Below are positions 7,550-16,485 of a stretch of DNA of 32,374 nt, one piece after another. The stretch is from Phil1 sp964546125. GTDB lineage: Bacteria > Bacillota > Clostridia > Christensenellales > CAG-138. The stretch is taken from NCBI GenBank assembly GCA_964546125.1, contig CAZJIS010000014.1, positions 1 through 32,374 on the forward strand. Reading direction: 5' to 3'. Below the pieces are notes generated by a model. It did no database searches. It saw only the letters and a program-made list of their open reading frames with translations, and was not told the origin of the DNA. The position numbers and the translations under genes are program-made. Position 1 is the first letter of the stretch; every line of letters begins with the position of its first letter.

Positions 7550-9012
7550 GCGCCATGCAAAACAAGCCGACGATTCTCCTTGCGGCCTCCGAATGCGCGC
7601 CGTTTGTAAAAACCGGCGGCCTTGCGGATGTTGCGGGCGCGCTGCCCCTGGCGCTCGCCCAAAAGGGCTGCGATGTGCGCGTAGTGCTGCCATACTATGC
7701 GCACATCCGCACAGCTTACGGCGAACGCCTTGCCGATGCGTGCGATTTTCGCCTGCGGCTTGGGTGGCGCAACCAGTATTGCGGCGTAAAGACGCTTGCG
7801 CAAAGCGGCGTGACCTACTATTTCATCGACAACGACTTCTATTTCGGCAGGGATTATATTTACGGCGTGTTCAACAGCGAGGAGGCGGAGCGCTTCGGTT
7901 TCTTCGCCAAAGCCATCCTCGAGATGATGCCGCATTTGAACTTTTATCCCGATGTGCTGCACCTCAACGACTGGCAGACCGGCATGGCCGCGGCGCTCCT
8001 CAAAACGCAATACGCAAACCTGACCGGCTACGTCTCCGTGCGCACGCTGTTCACGATCCACAACCTGCGCTTCCAAGGTGTATTTGAACGCGGGTTTACG
8101 GACGAGCTGCTCTCGCTCGGCGCGATCGCCTTCGACCCGGCCGCGCTCGAATATTGCGGCAGCGTCAGCTACATGAAGGGCGGCCTCGCCTTTGCGGATG
8201 CGATCAGCACCGTAAGCCCCACCTATGCCGCGGAAATTCAAACCTCCTTCTTCGGCGAAACGCTCGACGGGCTTTTGCGTGCGCGCGCGGCCCGGCTTCA
8301 CGGCATACTCAACGGCATCGACACCGCGGAATATAATCCCTCGGCCGACCCGGCGCTTGCCGCGAACTACTCGATTTCCGACATGGCGGGCAAGGCGCTG
8401 TGCAAGCAGGCCCTTCAACGCGAGCTTGGCCTGGAACAGGAAGCCGATGCGCCCCTGGTCGCCATCGTTTCCCGCCTGACCGGGCAAAAGGGGTTCGATC
8501 TTGTGGAGCGCGTGCTTTTCGAAATGATGGAAAAGGGCGTTCAGCTCGCGGTGCTCGGCACGGGCGAAGCGCACTACGAAAACTTTTTCCGCTGGGTTGA
8601 AAAACGATTCCCCGGGCGCGCCGCCGCGCGCATCGAATACAACGAGGGCCTTGCGCGGCGCGTGTATGCGGGCGCGGACCTGTTTCTAATGCCCTCGCTC
8701 TTCGAGCCCTGCGGCCTCGCGCAGATGATCGCCATGCGTTACGGCACGATCCCCATCGTGCGCGAAACCGGCGGGCTTCGGGACAGCGTCAAGCCCTATA
8801 ACCGCTTCGAGGACACCGGCACGGGCTTTTCCTTCCTGAACTACAACGCGCACGAGCTGTTGGACACCGTGCGGCGCGCGGTCGATCTTTACCGCGACGC
8901 CCCCGCCCTTTGGGCGCGCCTTGCCGCGCGCGCGATGGCCGAGGATTTTTCGTGGAACGAGCGGGCGCGCGACTATGAAAAGCTTTACGCGCAATTGACG
9001 GCGGGCGATTAA
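7546..9012 (+). CDS. glgA: Glycogen synthase (ADP-glucose type, GT5)
   Basis: Extends alpha-1,4-glucan chains from ADP-glucose. The 488-residue product has the N-terminal GT5 domain with KTGGLADV (K22, sugar-nucleotide binding), LNDWQTG and TIHNLRFQG. The C-terminal domain has GILNGIDTAEYNP, SRLTGQKGFDL and the PSLFEPCGLAQMIAMRYG active-site loop followed by RETGGLRDSV. The ATG overlaps the glgD stop (ATGA), with AAGGGGAG upstream; a second ATG three codons later is possible. Last gene of the glycogen operon. No phosphorylase or debranching enzyme gene is present in the window. Confidence 0.96.
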   Translation: MSAMQNKPTILLAASECAPFVKTGGLADVAGALPLALAQKGCDVRVVLPYYAHIRTAYGERLADACDFRLRLGWRNQYCGVKTLAQSGVTYYFIDNDFYFGRDYIYGVFNSEEAERFGFFAKAILEMMPHLNFYPDVLHLNDWQTGMAAALLKTQYANLTGYVSVRTLFTIHNLRFQGVFERGFTDELLSLGAIAFDPAALEYCGSVSYMKGGLAFADAISTVSPTYAAEIQTSFFGETLDGLLRARAARLHGILNGIDTAEYNPSADPALAANYSISDMAGKALCKQALQRELGLEQEADAPLVAIVSRLTGQKGFDLVERVLFEMMEKGVQLAVLGTGEAHYENFFRWVEKRFPGRAAARIEYNEGLARRVYAGADLFLMPSLFEPCGLAQMIAMRYGTIPIVRETGGLRDSVKPYNRFEDTGTGFSFLNYNAHELLDTVRRAVDLYRDAPALWARLAARAMAEDFSWNERARDYEKLYAQLTAGD

Positions 9013-9058
9013 GGGGTTACCCCCCCTTTAGGGGTGCCCACTCAGGGCCAAAGGCCCT
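9011..9058 (+). other. Small hairpins between glgA and glpK
   Basis: AAGGGG/CCCCTT (9011-9028) and AGGGCC-AAA-GGCCCT (9044-9058) lie just after the glgA stop. Neither has a T-tract, so they are poor intrinsic terminators. They may shield the glgA 3' end or have no role. Confidence 0.35.
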
Positions 9059-9094
9059 AAATACCCATTGAATATGGCGGGGCGGGAGGGTTGA

Positions 9095-10603
9095 ATGGCA
9101 AACTACATTATGGCGCTCGACGCGGGAACCACCAGCAACCGCGCGATTCTCTTTGATGAGCGCGGACAGGCCGTGGCGAGCGCGCAGGCCGAATTCGCCC
9201 AAAGCTACCCGCAGCCCGGCTGGGTAGAGCACGACGCCATGGAAATTTGGGCGTCGCTGCTTGGCGCGGCGCGCGCCGCGATGGCGCGCGTGAACGCCGC
9301 CGCCGCGGACATCGCCGCTATCGGCATCGCCAATCAGCGCGAAACGACCGTCGTGTGGGACAGGCGCACCGGCGAACCCGCCGCCCCCGCCATCGTTTGG
9401 CAATGCCGCAGAACCGCCGCCGATTGCGACGCGCTCAAAGAACAGGGTCTATCCGGGCTGTTTCGCCAAAAAACGGGGCTGGTACTCGACGCATATTTTT
9501 CGGGAACGAAGCTCAAATGGCTGCTCGAGCGCATTCCCGAAGCGCGTGCGCGCGCGCGGCGCGGCGAACTTCTTTTCGGCACGGTGGACTCCTGGCTGAT
9601 CTACAAGCTCACCGGCGGCCGCGTGCATGTGACGGATGTTTCCAACGCCTCGCGCACGATGCTCTTCAACATCCACACGCTTTCCTGGGATGAAGAGATT
9701 TTGCGCCTGCTTGATATTCCCCGGGAAATGCTGCCCGAGGTGAAACCTTCGAGCTGCATATATGCCTATAGCGACCCCGCGCATTTCGGCGCGGCGATTC
9801 CCATTTGCGGCGCGGCGGGCGACCAGCAGGCGGCCCTTTTCGGGCAGCGCTGCTTTGCCCCGGGCGAGGCGAAAAACACCTATGGCACGGGCTGCTTTTT
9901 GCTGATGAACACGGGGAGCGTGCCCGTGGAGAGCGCGAACGGACTTTTGACGACCGTCGCCTGGGAAGTTGAGGGCAAGGTTGAATATGCGCTCGAGGGG
10001 AGCGTGTTCGCCGCGGGCGCCGCCGTTCAATGGCTGCGCGACGAGATGCGCCTTATCGCCACGGCCGGGGAAAGCGAGAAGCTTGCCCTCGAGGTCGCGG
10101 ACACGAACGGCTGCTACATGGTGCCCGCTTTTGTGGGCCTCGGCGCACCCTATTGGGACCCCTATGCGCGCGGGGCCATCGTGGGCCTCACGCGCGGCGT
10201 GAACCGCAGCCACATTGTGCGCGCGACGCTCGAGTCCCTCGCCTACCAAACCAGCGACGTGCTCTTTGCGATGCAGGAGGACGCGGGCATTCGCCTCGCT
10301 TCCCTTAAGGTGGACGGCGGGGCGAGCGCCAATGGTTTTTTAATGCAGTTCCAGGCCGACATCATCGGCGCGCCGGTGCTGCGCGCGCAAAATGCCGAAA
10401 GCACGGCGCTTGGCGCCGCCTGCCTTGCGGGCCTCGCGTGCGGCTTTTGGAAAAGCCGCGAGGAGCTTTGCTTCCTGCGGCAGCCTGAGCGCTTTGCGCC
10501 CATGATGGGCGAAGCTTTGCGGCAGGAGAAGCTCGCCGGCTGGAAACGCGCGGTGCGCGCCGCGCGCGCCTGGGGCGAGGCTTCCGAATCGCAGCAGATA
10601 TAA
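9095..10603 (+). CDS. glpK: Glycerol kinase
   Basis: Phosphorylates glycerol to sn-glycerol-3-phosphate in the cytoplasm. At 502 residues it is the normal length for the family. The N-terminal FGGY domain has LDAGTTSNRAILFDERG, PGWVEHDAMEIW and IGIANQRETTVVWD. Further on are YGTGCFLLMNTG (ATP site) and VDGGASANGFLMQFQADI, the FGGY C-terminal signature. GGGAGG lies about 7 bases before the ATG. It heads a glycerol module with the three following genes. No glycerol facilitator gene is visible. Confidence 0.96.
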   Translation: MANYIMALDAGTTSNRAILFDERGQAVASAQAEFAQSYPQPGWVEHDAMEIWASLLGAARAAMARVNAAAADIAAIGIANQRETTVVWDRRTGEPAAPAIVWQCRRTAADCDALKEQGLSGLFRQKTGLVLDAYFSGTKLKWLLERIPEARARARRGELLFGTVDSWLIYKLTGGRVHVTDVSNASRTMLFNIHTLSWDEEILRLLDIPREMLPEVKPSSCIYAYSDPAHFGAAIPICGAAGDQQAALFGQRCFAPGEAKNTYGTGCFLLMNTGSVPVESANGLLTTVAWEVEGKVEYALEGSVFAAGAAVQWLRDEMRLIATAGESEKLALEVADTNGCYMVPAFVGLGAPYWDPYARGAIVGLTRGVNRSHIVRATLESLAYQTSDVLFAMQEDAGIRLASLKVDGGASANGFLMQFQADIIGAPVLRAQNAESTALGAACLAGLACGFWKSREELCFLRQPERFAPMMGEALRQEKLAGWKRAVRAARAWGEASESQQI

Positions 10604-10624
10604 CAATTATTTCGAGGTTGTCGG

Positions 10625-12079
10625 ATGGAACGTTATGATGTAGTCGTCATCGGCGGCGGCGTGGTGGGCTGCGGCACAGCGCGCGAGCTCACGCGGTTTC
10701 GCCTCGGCGTCGCGCTTTTCGAGGGCGCGCCCGACATCTGCGCCGGGCAGAGCAAAGCGAACACCGCCATCGTCCACGCGGGCTATGACGCGAAACCCGG
10801 CACGAACAAAGCGCATTTCAACGTGCTGGGCAACGCCATGTTCGATGCTTTGTCGGCGGAGCTTGGCGTGCCTTTCGAGCGCAACGGCTCGCTCGTAGTG
10901 GCGTTCTCGCAGGATGATATTCCCGCGCTGCAAGCCCTTGCCTGGCGGGGGGCGACAAACGGCGTGCGCGACCTTCGCGTGATCGACGCGCGCGAGCTGC
11001 ACGCGCGCGAGCCAAATGTGAGCGAACAGGCGGCGGCTGCCCTCTTTGCGCCCACGGGCGGCATCACAAGCCCTTATGAATTGACATTCGCTTACGCCGA
11101 GAATGCCGCGCGCAACGGCGCGCATTTCTTTCGCGACGCGCGGGTTATGGATGTGCAAAGGGCGGAGGGCGGCTACATCGTGCGGGCGGCGGGGCGCGAG
11201 GTGTTTGCGCGTGCGGTCGTGAACTGCGCGGGCGTACACGCGGATGAGATCAACAACCTCGTTTCCGCCGAGAAGCTGCGCATCACGCCGCGCCGGGGCG
11301 AATACTATCTCATCGACAAAAAAGACGGCAAACGCTTTCAAAGCGCCATTTTCCAACTGCCGACGGCCATGGGCAAGGGCGTGCTCGTGGCGCGCACGGT
11401 GGAAAATACGCTCCTTTTAGGCCCCACGGCGGACGACATCGATGATAAGGACGACCATGCGACCACCACCGAAGCCCTTTCGCGCGTGCTCGAGCGCGCG
11501 GCGCGCACATGGGAGGACATCCCGCGCCGCGCGTTCATTACGGCATTTTCGGGCGTGCGCGCGCATTGCGAGCAAAATGATTTCGTTCTGGGCGAACCGG
11601 GAGACGCGCCGTTTTTCTTCAACGCCGCGGGCATCGAATCCCCGGGGCTGACAGCGGCGCCCGCGATCGCCGTGTATCTGGCGCAAAGCGTTGCCCAGCG
11701 CCTCGGCGCGAGCCTAAACCCGGCGTTTGACCCGATCCGCCGCGCGATTCCCCCCTTCCGCGAGATGAGCGATGAGGAGCGCGCGCGGGCCATTGCCGCG
11801 AACCCGGATTATGCGAAGATCGTTTGCCGCTGCGAAAACGTAACGGAGGCGGAGATCCGCGAGAGCATCCGCAGGCCCGTAGGCGCGCGCAGCGTGGACG
11901 GTGTGAAATTTCGCGCGCGCGCGGGCATGGGCCGCTGCCAGAGCGGCTTTTGCCTCACGCGCGTGATGGAGATACTGGCCGAAGAACTTAATATTCCCGA
12001 AGCGGAAGTCACAAAATCCGGCGGGGCGTCGAAGCTCGTATTCGGCGGCATCTTCGAGGAAGGGGGGCCTGAAGCGTGA
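10625..12079 (+). CDS. GlpA-like FAD glycerol-3-phosphate dehydrogenase with C-terminal BFD-type Fe-S domain
   Basis: A 484-residue flavoprotein with a DAO fold: N-terminal VVVIGGGVVGCGTARE dinucleotide-binding motif, then the QSKANTAIVHAGYDAKPGTNKA segment typical of anaerobic G3P dehydrogenases. The C-terminal part (about residues 398-460) is a BFD-like [2Fe-2S] domain with C401-x-C403 and C438-x4-C443. Linkage to glpK makes oxidation of glycerol-3-phosphate to dihydroxyacetone phosphate the likely reaction. The ribosome site is weak. The stop overlaps the next start (GTGA), implying a stoichiometric complex. Confidence 0.87.
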   Translation: MERYDVVVIGGGVVGCGTARELTRFRLGVALFEGAPDICAGQSKANTAIVHAGYDAKPGTNKAHFNVLGNAMFDALSAELGVPFERNGSLVVAFSQDDIPALQALAWRGATNGVRDLRVIDARELHAREPNVSEQAAAALFAPTGGITSPYELTFAYAENAARNGAHFFRDARVMDVQRAEGGYIVRAAGREVFARAVVNCAGVHADEINNLVSAEKLRITPRRGEYYLIDKKDGKRFQSAIFQLPTAMGKGVLVARTVENTLLLGPTADDIDDKDDHATTTEALSRVLERAARTWEDIPRRAFITAFSGVRAHCEQNDFVLGEPGDAPFFFNAAGIESPGLTAAPAIAVYLAQSVAQRLGASLNPAFDPIRRAIPPFREMSDEERARAIAANPDYAKIVCRCENVTEAEIRESIRRPVGARSVDGVKFRARAGMGRCQSGFCLTRVMEILAEELNIPEAEVTKSGGASKLVFGGIFEEGGPEA

Positions 12080-13326
12080 GCGAACAAACGGTTGATGTGC
12101 TGATTATCGGCGGCGGGCCCGCGGGGCTTGCCGCGGGCGTCGCCGCAAGGGAAAACGGCGCCAGGAGCGTGCTCGTCGTCGACCGCGAGGAGGCGCCCGG
12201 CGGCATCCTCAAGCAATGCATCCACAACGGCTTTGGCCTGCACGCCTTTCACGAGGAGCTCACCGGCCCCGAATACGCGGCGCGCTATGCCGCCATGGCC
12301 CAAAATGCGGGCGTTGCGGTCCGCTGCGGCGCGATGGCCATCGACCTCACGGCAGAGCGCATCGCATCGATCGTCAGCTGCGAACATGGCCTCGAGCGCA
12401 TTTGCGCGGGCGCTGTCGTGCTCGCGATGGGCTGCCGCGAGAGGCCGCGCGGCGCTTTGGGAATCCCCGGCACGCGCTGCGCGGGCATTTACACGGCGGG
12501 CAACGCGCAAAAGCTCGTAAACCGCAAGGGCCTCATGCCGGGCCGCCGCGTGGTGATCCTTGGCAGCGGCGACATAGGCCTCATCATGGCGCGCCGCATG
12601 ACGTTCATGGGGGCCGAGGTGCTCGCCTGCGTGGAGTTGATGCCGTATTCCGCGGGGCTTGGGCGCAACAAAGTGCAATGCCTCGATGATTTTTCCATTC
12701 CCCTCTACCTTTCGCACACGGTCGTGGACATTCGCGGGCGGGAGCGGCTGGAATCGGTCACCATCGCGCGGGTCGATGAAAGCCTTGCGCCCATCCCGGG
12801 CACAGAGCGGGAGATCGCGTGCGACACGCTGCTTCTCTCGGTGGGGCTCGTGCCCGAAAACGAGCTTTCGCTGATGGCGGGGGTCGAACTGTGCAATGCG
12901 ACGGGCGGCGCAGTTGTGGACGACGCGCTCCAGACGGCCGTGCCCGGCGTTTTCTCCTGCGGCAATGTGCTGCATGTGCATGACCTTGTGGATTTTGTTT
13001 CGCAAGAGGCGGCGCGCGCGGGCAAGAATGCGGCGGCGTTTGCGGCGGGCAAAAGCATGCCGCGCGGCGCGGTGCGCGTGGAGGCGGGCGAAGGGGTCGG
13101 CGGCCTCGTGCCGCAGCTCATCCACGAAAACCCGGCGGAGCCTGTGAAGCTGATGTTCCGCCCGCGCGGCGTTTACCGGAATGCGCGCGTGATCGTGGAA
13201 CGGACGAATAAAGTGATTCTCTCGCGCGGGGAGCGTATCCTCGTGCCGGGCGAGATGGCAAGCCTTACGCTTCCCCCGGAAAAGCTTTGCGGCGCCGCGC
13301 CCCTTTCGGTGCGCATCGAGGTGTGA
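12076..13326 (+). CDS. FAD/NAD(P)-dependent oxidoreductase of the glycerol module
   Basis: 416 residues starting at a GTG that overlaps the previous stop by 4 bases. It has two Rossmann motifs, IIGGGPAGLAAGVAA (FAD, near residue 11) and ILGSGDIGLIMARRM (NAD, near residue 158), and a C-terminal GVFSCGNVLHVHDLVDFV FAD segment. A conserved GGILKQCIHNGFG stretch carries a cysteine that could be redox-active. In many Clostridia this family sits between a GlpA-like protein and a DUF1667 protein. By position it may pass electrons from the dehydrogenase to NAD(P), in the place of GlpB; this is inference. Confidence 0.85.
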   Translation: MSEQTVDVLIIGGGPAGLAAGVAARENGARSVLVVDREEAPGGILKQCIHNGFGLHAFHEELTGPEYAARYAAMAQNAGVAVRCGAMAIDLTAERIASIVSCEHGLERICAGAVVLAMGCRERPRGALGIPGTRCAGIYTAGNAQKLVNRKGLMPGRRVVILGSGDIGLIMARRMTFMGAEVLACVELMPYSAGLGRNKVQCLDDFSIPLYLSHTVVDIRGRERLESVTIARVDESLAPIPGTEREIACDTLLLSVGLVPENELSLMAGVELCNATGGAVVDDALQTAVPGVFSCGNVLHVHDLVDFVSQEAARAGKNAAAFAAGKSMPRGAVRVEAGEGVGGLVPQLIHENPAEPVKLMFRPRGVYRNARVIVERTNKVILSRGERILVPGEMASLTLPPEKLCGAAPLSVRIEV

Positions 13327-13327
13327 T

Positions 13328-13684
13328 ATGGTAAAGGAACAAGAACTCATTTGCATTAACTGCCCGATGGGCTGCCGCATGCGCGCAAAGATGGAAAACG
13401 GCGAGGTCGTCTGCGTCACGGGTTTTGCCTGTAAGCGGGGCGACGCTTACGCGCGCGAAGAGTTGATTGCCCCCCGGCGGATGGTGACGGCGCTCGTGCG
13501 CGTGAAAGGCCGGCAGGAGCCGCTGCCCGTGAAGAGCGAGCGGCCCCTTCCAAAAGAGCTTGTGTTCGAAGCGCTCGCGGCGTTGCGCGCAATCGAGGTC
13601 GAGCCGCCGGTTGAAGCGGGCGGCGTGGTGCTTGCAAACGCCCTTGGTACGGGCGTAGATTTCATCGCCACGGCAAGCTGTTAA
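13328..13684 (+). CDS. DUF1667 cysteine-rich protein
   Basis: A 118-residue protein starting one base after the previous stop. Cysteines C9-x2-C12-x3-C16 and C29-x5-C35 in the first 40 residues look like an iron-sulfur site. The family is DUF1667, almost always found with the two preceding flavoproteins. The likely role is electron transfer in a three-part G3P dehydrogenase (parallel to GlpC), but there is no membrane segment, so the electron acceptor is unclear. The remainder is a compact, non-cysteine domain. Confidence 0.83.
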   Translation: MVKEQELICINCPMGCRMRAKMENGEVVCVTGFACKRGDAYAREELIAPRRMVTALVRVKGRQEPLPVKSERPLPKELVFEALAALRAIEVEPPVEAGGVVLANALGTGVDFIATASC

Positions 13685-13734
13685 ACGGGGCCTGCCTAAA
13701 ACATGGCGGCGAGAGTCGCCGCGGGAGGTTTGCG

Positions 13735-14778
13735 ATGGCAACGAAAACCGAACACGCGCCCTATGGCGCGCGGGAGCTCTCCGCATTTTCGGCGCAGCTG
13801 GCGCTCGTTCTTCGCGCGGGCATGTTTTTGCCAGACGGCGTGGCCGCCATGGCGCAGGACGGGGCCGACCCCGTGCTCGAGCGGCTGAACCTCGCCGTGC
13901 AGCAGGGCAAAAAGCTTGCCCCCGCACTGCGCGAGGCGGGCGTGTTCCCCGTCTACATGGTGAGCATGGTGGAGCTTGGCGAAGAGGCCGGCAAGCTTGA
14001 GCAGGTGATGGAGGCGCTCGCCCTCTATTACGAGCGCGAGCAGGCCGTGCACGATCACATCAAGGCCGCCGTGTTCTACCCGATGGCGCTTGTGGCGATC
14101 ATGATCGTTGTGATCGCGGTTTTGCTGGTGCGGGTGCTGCCGGTGTTTGCCGATGTGTTCGCCGACCTTGGCGGCGCAGCGGGCGCATCCTCGGCGGACC
14201 TTGCGGCCTTTGGCGTTGCGGCGGGATATGCCGCCTTCGCCGTTGCGCTGCTTCTGCTCGGCTTTTGCCTTTGGCTTTCCATTAAATTGAGAAGCGCCGC
14301 GGGCTACGCTTCGGTGATGCGCACCCTCTCGCGCGCAGGGTTTTTGCGCAAGCTCACCGATAAAATCGCCGCGGGGCGTTTTGCCTTTGCGCTCTCCATG
14401 CTCCTTGAAAGCGGCTATTCGCTCGACGCGGCGCTTGGCGCGCTGCCCGCAATCGTCGAGAGCGAGCGGGTCGCCTCGGCGATTTTCACCTGCCGCGAAT
14501 CGCTAAGGCAGGGCGCGTCTTTTTCAAAAGCCATGGAGGAAAGCGGCCTTTTCTCGGGCATGTACGCGCAGCTCTTGGGCGTTGGCCTGCGCGCGGGCGC
14601 GCTCGACAGCGTGACGGCGAAAGTTGCCGATATTTATGAAGACGAGATCGACCGCGCCATTGCGCGCCTTGTGGGGGCGGTGGAGCCGGCGCTCGTCGCG
14701 GTGCTTTGCGCGATCATCGGCGCGATCCTTTTGAGCGTGATGCTTCCGCTCATGGGCGTGCTCTCGGGCATCGGCTAA
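13735..14778 (+). CDS. Type II secretion/type IV pilus F-family platform protein (GspF/PilC-like)
   Basis: A 347-residue inner-membrane platform protein that couples cytoplasmic ATPases to pilin movement. It shows two T2SSF repeats (about residues 10-120 and 200-310), a hydrophobic pair near 115-185, and a C-terminal segment near 315-345. The LxAGMFLPDGVAAM and MVELGEEAGKLEQVM signatures are typical. GGGAGG stands about 8 bases before the ATG. It is the first gene of a six-gene operon, and the next gene starts one base after its stop. It is somewhat shorter than the roughly 400-residue PilC of Gram-negative systems. Confidence 0.88.
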   Translation: MATKTEHAPYGARELSAFSAQLALVLRAGMFLPDGVAAMAQDGADPVLERLNLAVQQGKKLAPALREAGVFPVYMVSMVELGEEAGKLEQVMEALALYYEREQAVHDHIKAAVFYPMALVAIMIVVIAVLLVRVLPVFADVFADLGGAAGASSADLAAFGVAAGYAAFAVALLLLGFCLWLSIKLRSAAGYASVMRTLSRAGFLRKLTDKIAAGRFAFALSMLLESGYSLDAALGALPAIVESERVASAIFTCRESLRQGASFSKAMEESGLFSGMYAQLLGVGLRAGALDSVTAKVADIYEDEIDRAIARLVGAVEPALVAVLCAIIGAILLSVMLPLMGVLSGIG

Positions 14779-14779
14779 G

Positions 14780-15109
14780 ATGGCGGGGCGCAGACAAAAC
14801 CCTAAAAGCACAATCCGCTGGTGGGGAGGGCTGCTCGCTACCATGGCGGCCTTTCTCTTCGTGCTTGCGCTCGGACTTGCGGGCTTCGCGCGCGTGCGCC
14901 GGGGCAGCGAGCGGCAGGAGCTCGCGCTCGTTGAAAAGGCCGTGAACCGCGCGGTGGTTTCCTGCTATGCGCTCGAGGGTTTTTACCCGCCGAACATCGA
15001 CTACCTCATCGAGCACTACGGCCTCGCGGTCGACCAAGAACGATATTACATTTACCACGAGGCGTTCGCGCCCAATGTTTACCCCACGATATGGGTCGCA
15101 AGGAGGTGA
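14780..15109 (+). CDS. Pseudopilin-like single-TM protein
   Basis: 109 residues with a basic N terminus (MAGRRQNPKS), one hydrophobic segment (about 15-37) and a soluble tail. The segment AVVSCYALEGFYPPNIDYL resembles the YALEGxYP stretch of type II/IV pseudopilins. There is no canonical prepilin-peptidase site (G then F-T-L-x-E) before the TM. It lies directly after the GspF gene, and AAGGAGG at its own 3' end serves the next gene. Assignment as a pilin-like subunit rests on this motif and on context. Confidence 0.65.
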   Translation: MAGRRQNPKSTIRWWGGLLATMAAFLFVLALGLAGFARVRRGSERQELALVEKAVNRAVVSCYALEGFYPPNIDYLIEHYGLAVDQERYYIYHEAFAPNVYPTIWVARR

Positions 15110-15113
15110 GCGC

Positions 15114-15599
15114 GTGCGCCTGCAACCAAACCGCGGCCTGACTTCGACCGTGGCGATGCTGATGCTTTTTACGTTTTTCGGGCTGCTCTCCCTTTTGCAG
15201 GTGCTCTACGGCGCGCGTGTGTACGAGCGCGTGGTTTCGCGCATGGAGGATGGGCACAACCTGCGCGCGTCGCTTTCGTATGTGACCAACAAGCTGCACG
15301 CGCACGACGGCATGGGCCCGATCACGGTCGAACAGGCAAACGCCCTCCCGGTACTCTGCCTCTGGGCGGAAAACGGCGAAACGGTGACCTGCATCTATTT
15401 CACGAATGGCGCGCTTTACGAGCAGCTGCTCGACCCGCGCACGCTGTTTTTGCCCGAAGCGGGGCAGGAGATTGCAAGGCTTGCGGATTTCACGTTCGTT
15501 GAGGATGGGGGCGCTTACACCTTTTCGGCCTGCACGTTCGAGGGGACGATGCGGCGCGTGACGGTGCGCCTGCGCTCGCCCGCGGGAGGTGCGCCATGA
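15114..15599 (+). CDS. DUF4860-type pseudopilin-like protein
   Basis: 161 residues from a GTG start with a strong AAGGAGGTG ribosome site eight bases upstream. The N terminus reads VRLQPNRGLTSTVAML, with a Gly before a long hydrophobic helix (about 8-35) as in prepilins, but the +5 Glu is absent. The helix is followed by YERVVSRMEDGHNLRASLSY and a beta-rich tail, resembling DUF4860. It probably sits in the membrane with its tail outside, as a minor subunit of the apparatus. Its stop overlaps the next ATG (ATGA). Confidence 0.72.
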   Translation: MRLQPNRGLTSTVAMLMLFTFFGLLSLLQVLYGARVYERVVSRMEDGHNLRASLSYVTNKLHAHDGMGPITVEQANALPVLCLWAENGETVTCIYFTNGALYEQLLDPRTLFLPEAGQEIARLADFTFVEDGGAYTFSACTFEGTMRRVTVRLRSPAGGAP

Positions 15600-16009
15600 A
15601 CGCGCGGCACGATTACGCGTTCCTCGCGGAACTCACGGCGGCGGCGCTGTTTTTCGCGTTGGCGGCAACGGTGATCCTCACCCTGTTTGCGGGGGCCCAA
15701 AAGCGGGCGGATGAGGCGGCGCGCCTTTCGGGCGCGGTGCTCGCGGCAAGCTCCGCCGCGGAGCTCGTGCGCACCTCCGCTTCCCCCGGGGCGGATTTCA
15801 TGGCGGCCTACGGCGCGGCCCCTGAAAACGGAGGATATGAAGCCTTCCTCGACCCGAGTTTTTTGCCAAGCGAGCGGATGGAGTATGTGCTGCGGCTTGA
15901 ATGCGGCGAAGAAAACGGGCTTTGCCGCATGCGCGTCGTTGTGATGTTCCCCGATGGCGAGGAGATCTATTCCCTTTCCTGCGCGAGCTATGCGGGGGGT
16001 GAAGCATGA
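15596..16009 (+). CDS. Minor pseudopilin-like protein
   Basis: 137 residues with one N-terminal hydrophobic helix (about residues 8-33; FLAELTAAALFFALAATVIL) and a tail with four cysteines, three in the last 40 residues. An acidic residue sits near the start of the helix, as in pilins, but the preceding residue is Ala rather than Gly. It overlaps the genes on both sides by 4 bases, so it is translationally coupled. No individual function can be given; context suggests a minor subunit of the pilus-like fibre. Confidence 0.62.
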   Translation: MNARHDYAFLAELTAAALFFALAATVILTLFAGAQKRADEAARLSGAVLAASSAAELVRTSASPGADFMAAYGAAPENGGYEAFLDPSFLPSERMEYVLRLECGEENGLCRMRVVVMFPDGEEIYSLSCASYAGGEA

Positions 16010-16485
16010 GGCGCACAAGGTTCAAAAAAACGCCGATGGGCTTCACGGCGCTGGGCGCGCCGAGCATTCTGCTCGTGTTTGTGCTGCTGTGCCTCGTGTG
16101 CTTCGCTTCGCTCTCTCTCGTGAGCGCGAACGCGGAACTGCGCCTTGCCGCGCGCCTCGCGCAGAACACCGCCGATTGGTACGAGGCCGACGCTTTGGCG
16201 CAGGAGCGTTTGCAGCGCCTCGACGCGCTGCTTGCGGCGGGGGGCGGCGCTTTCGACGAAGCGTTCAAAGCGACGCTCGCGGCGGAGGGTTTTCAATATA
16301 CGCCGGAAAACGGAGAGGACCGCATCGTGTTTTACACGACGATCTCGCCCTACACGGCCATTGAAACGCTCGTCAGGGTTTCCGGCGGGAAGGGCGCGCT
16401 CATGCACAGCGCGAATGTCGTGACGGAGGACCTCGCTTATACAGAACTACCTTTTATATGGAATGGAGTGATTCAGGATGATTGA
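16006..16485 (+). CDS. Minor pseudopilin-like protein with prepilin-type N terminus
   Basis: 159 residues. The N terminus RRTRFKKTPMGFTALGAPS looks like a type III signal: basic leader, Gly then Phe-Thr, then a hydrophobic helix to about residue 45. Position +5 is Gly instead of Glu, as tolerated in GspK-like minor pseudopilins. The tail includes a helical NTADWYEADALAQERLQRLD stretch. It overlaps the upstream gene by 4 bases and the PilT-like gene by 8 bases. Function by context only. Confidence 0.65.
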   Translation: MRRTRFKKTPMGFTALGAPSILLVFVLLCLVCFASLSLVSANAELRLAARLAQNTADWYEADALAQERLQRLDALLAAGGGAFDEAFKATLAAEGFQYTPENGEDRIVFYTTISPYTAIETLVRVSGGKGALMHSANVVTEDLAYTELPFIWNGVIQDD

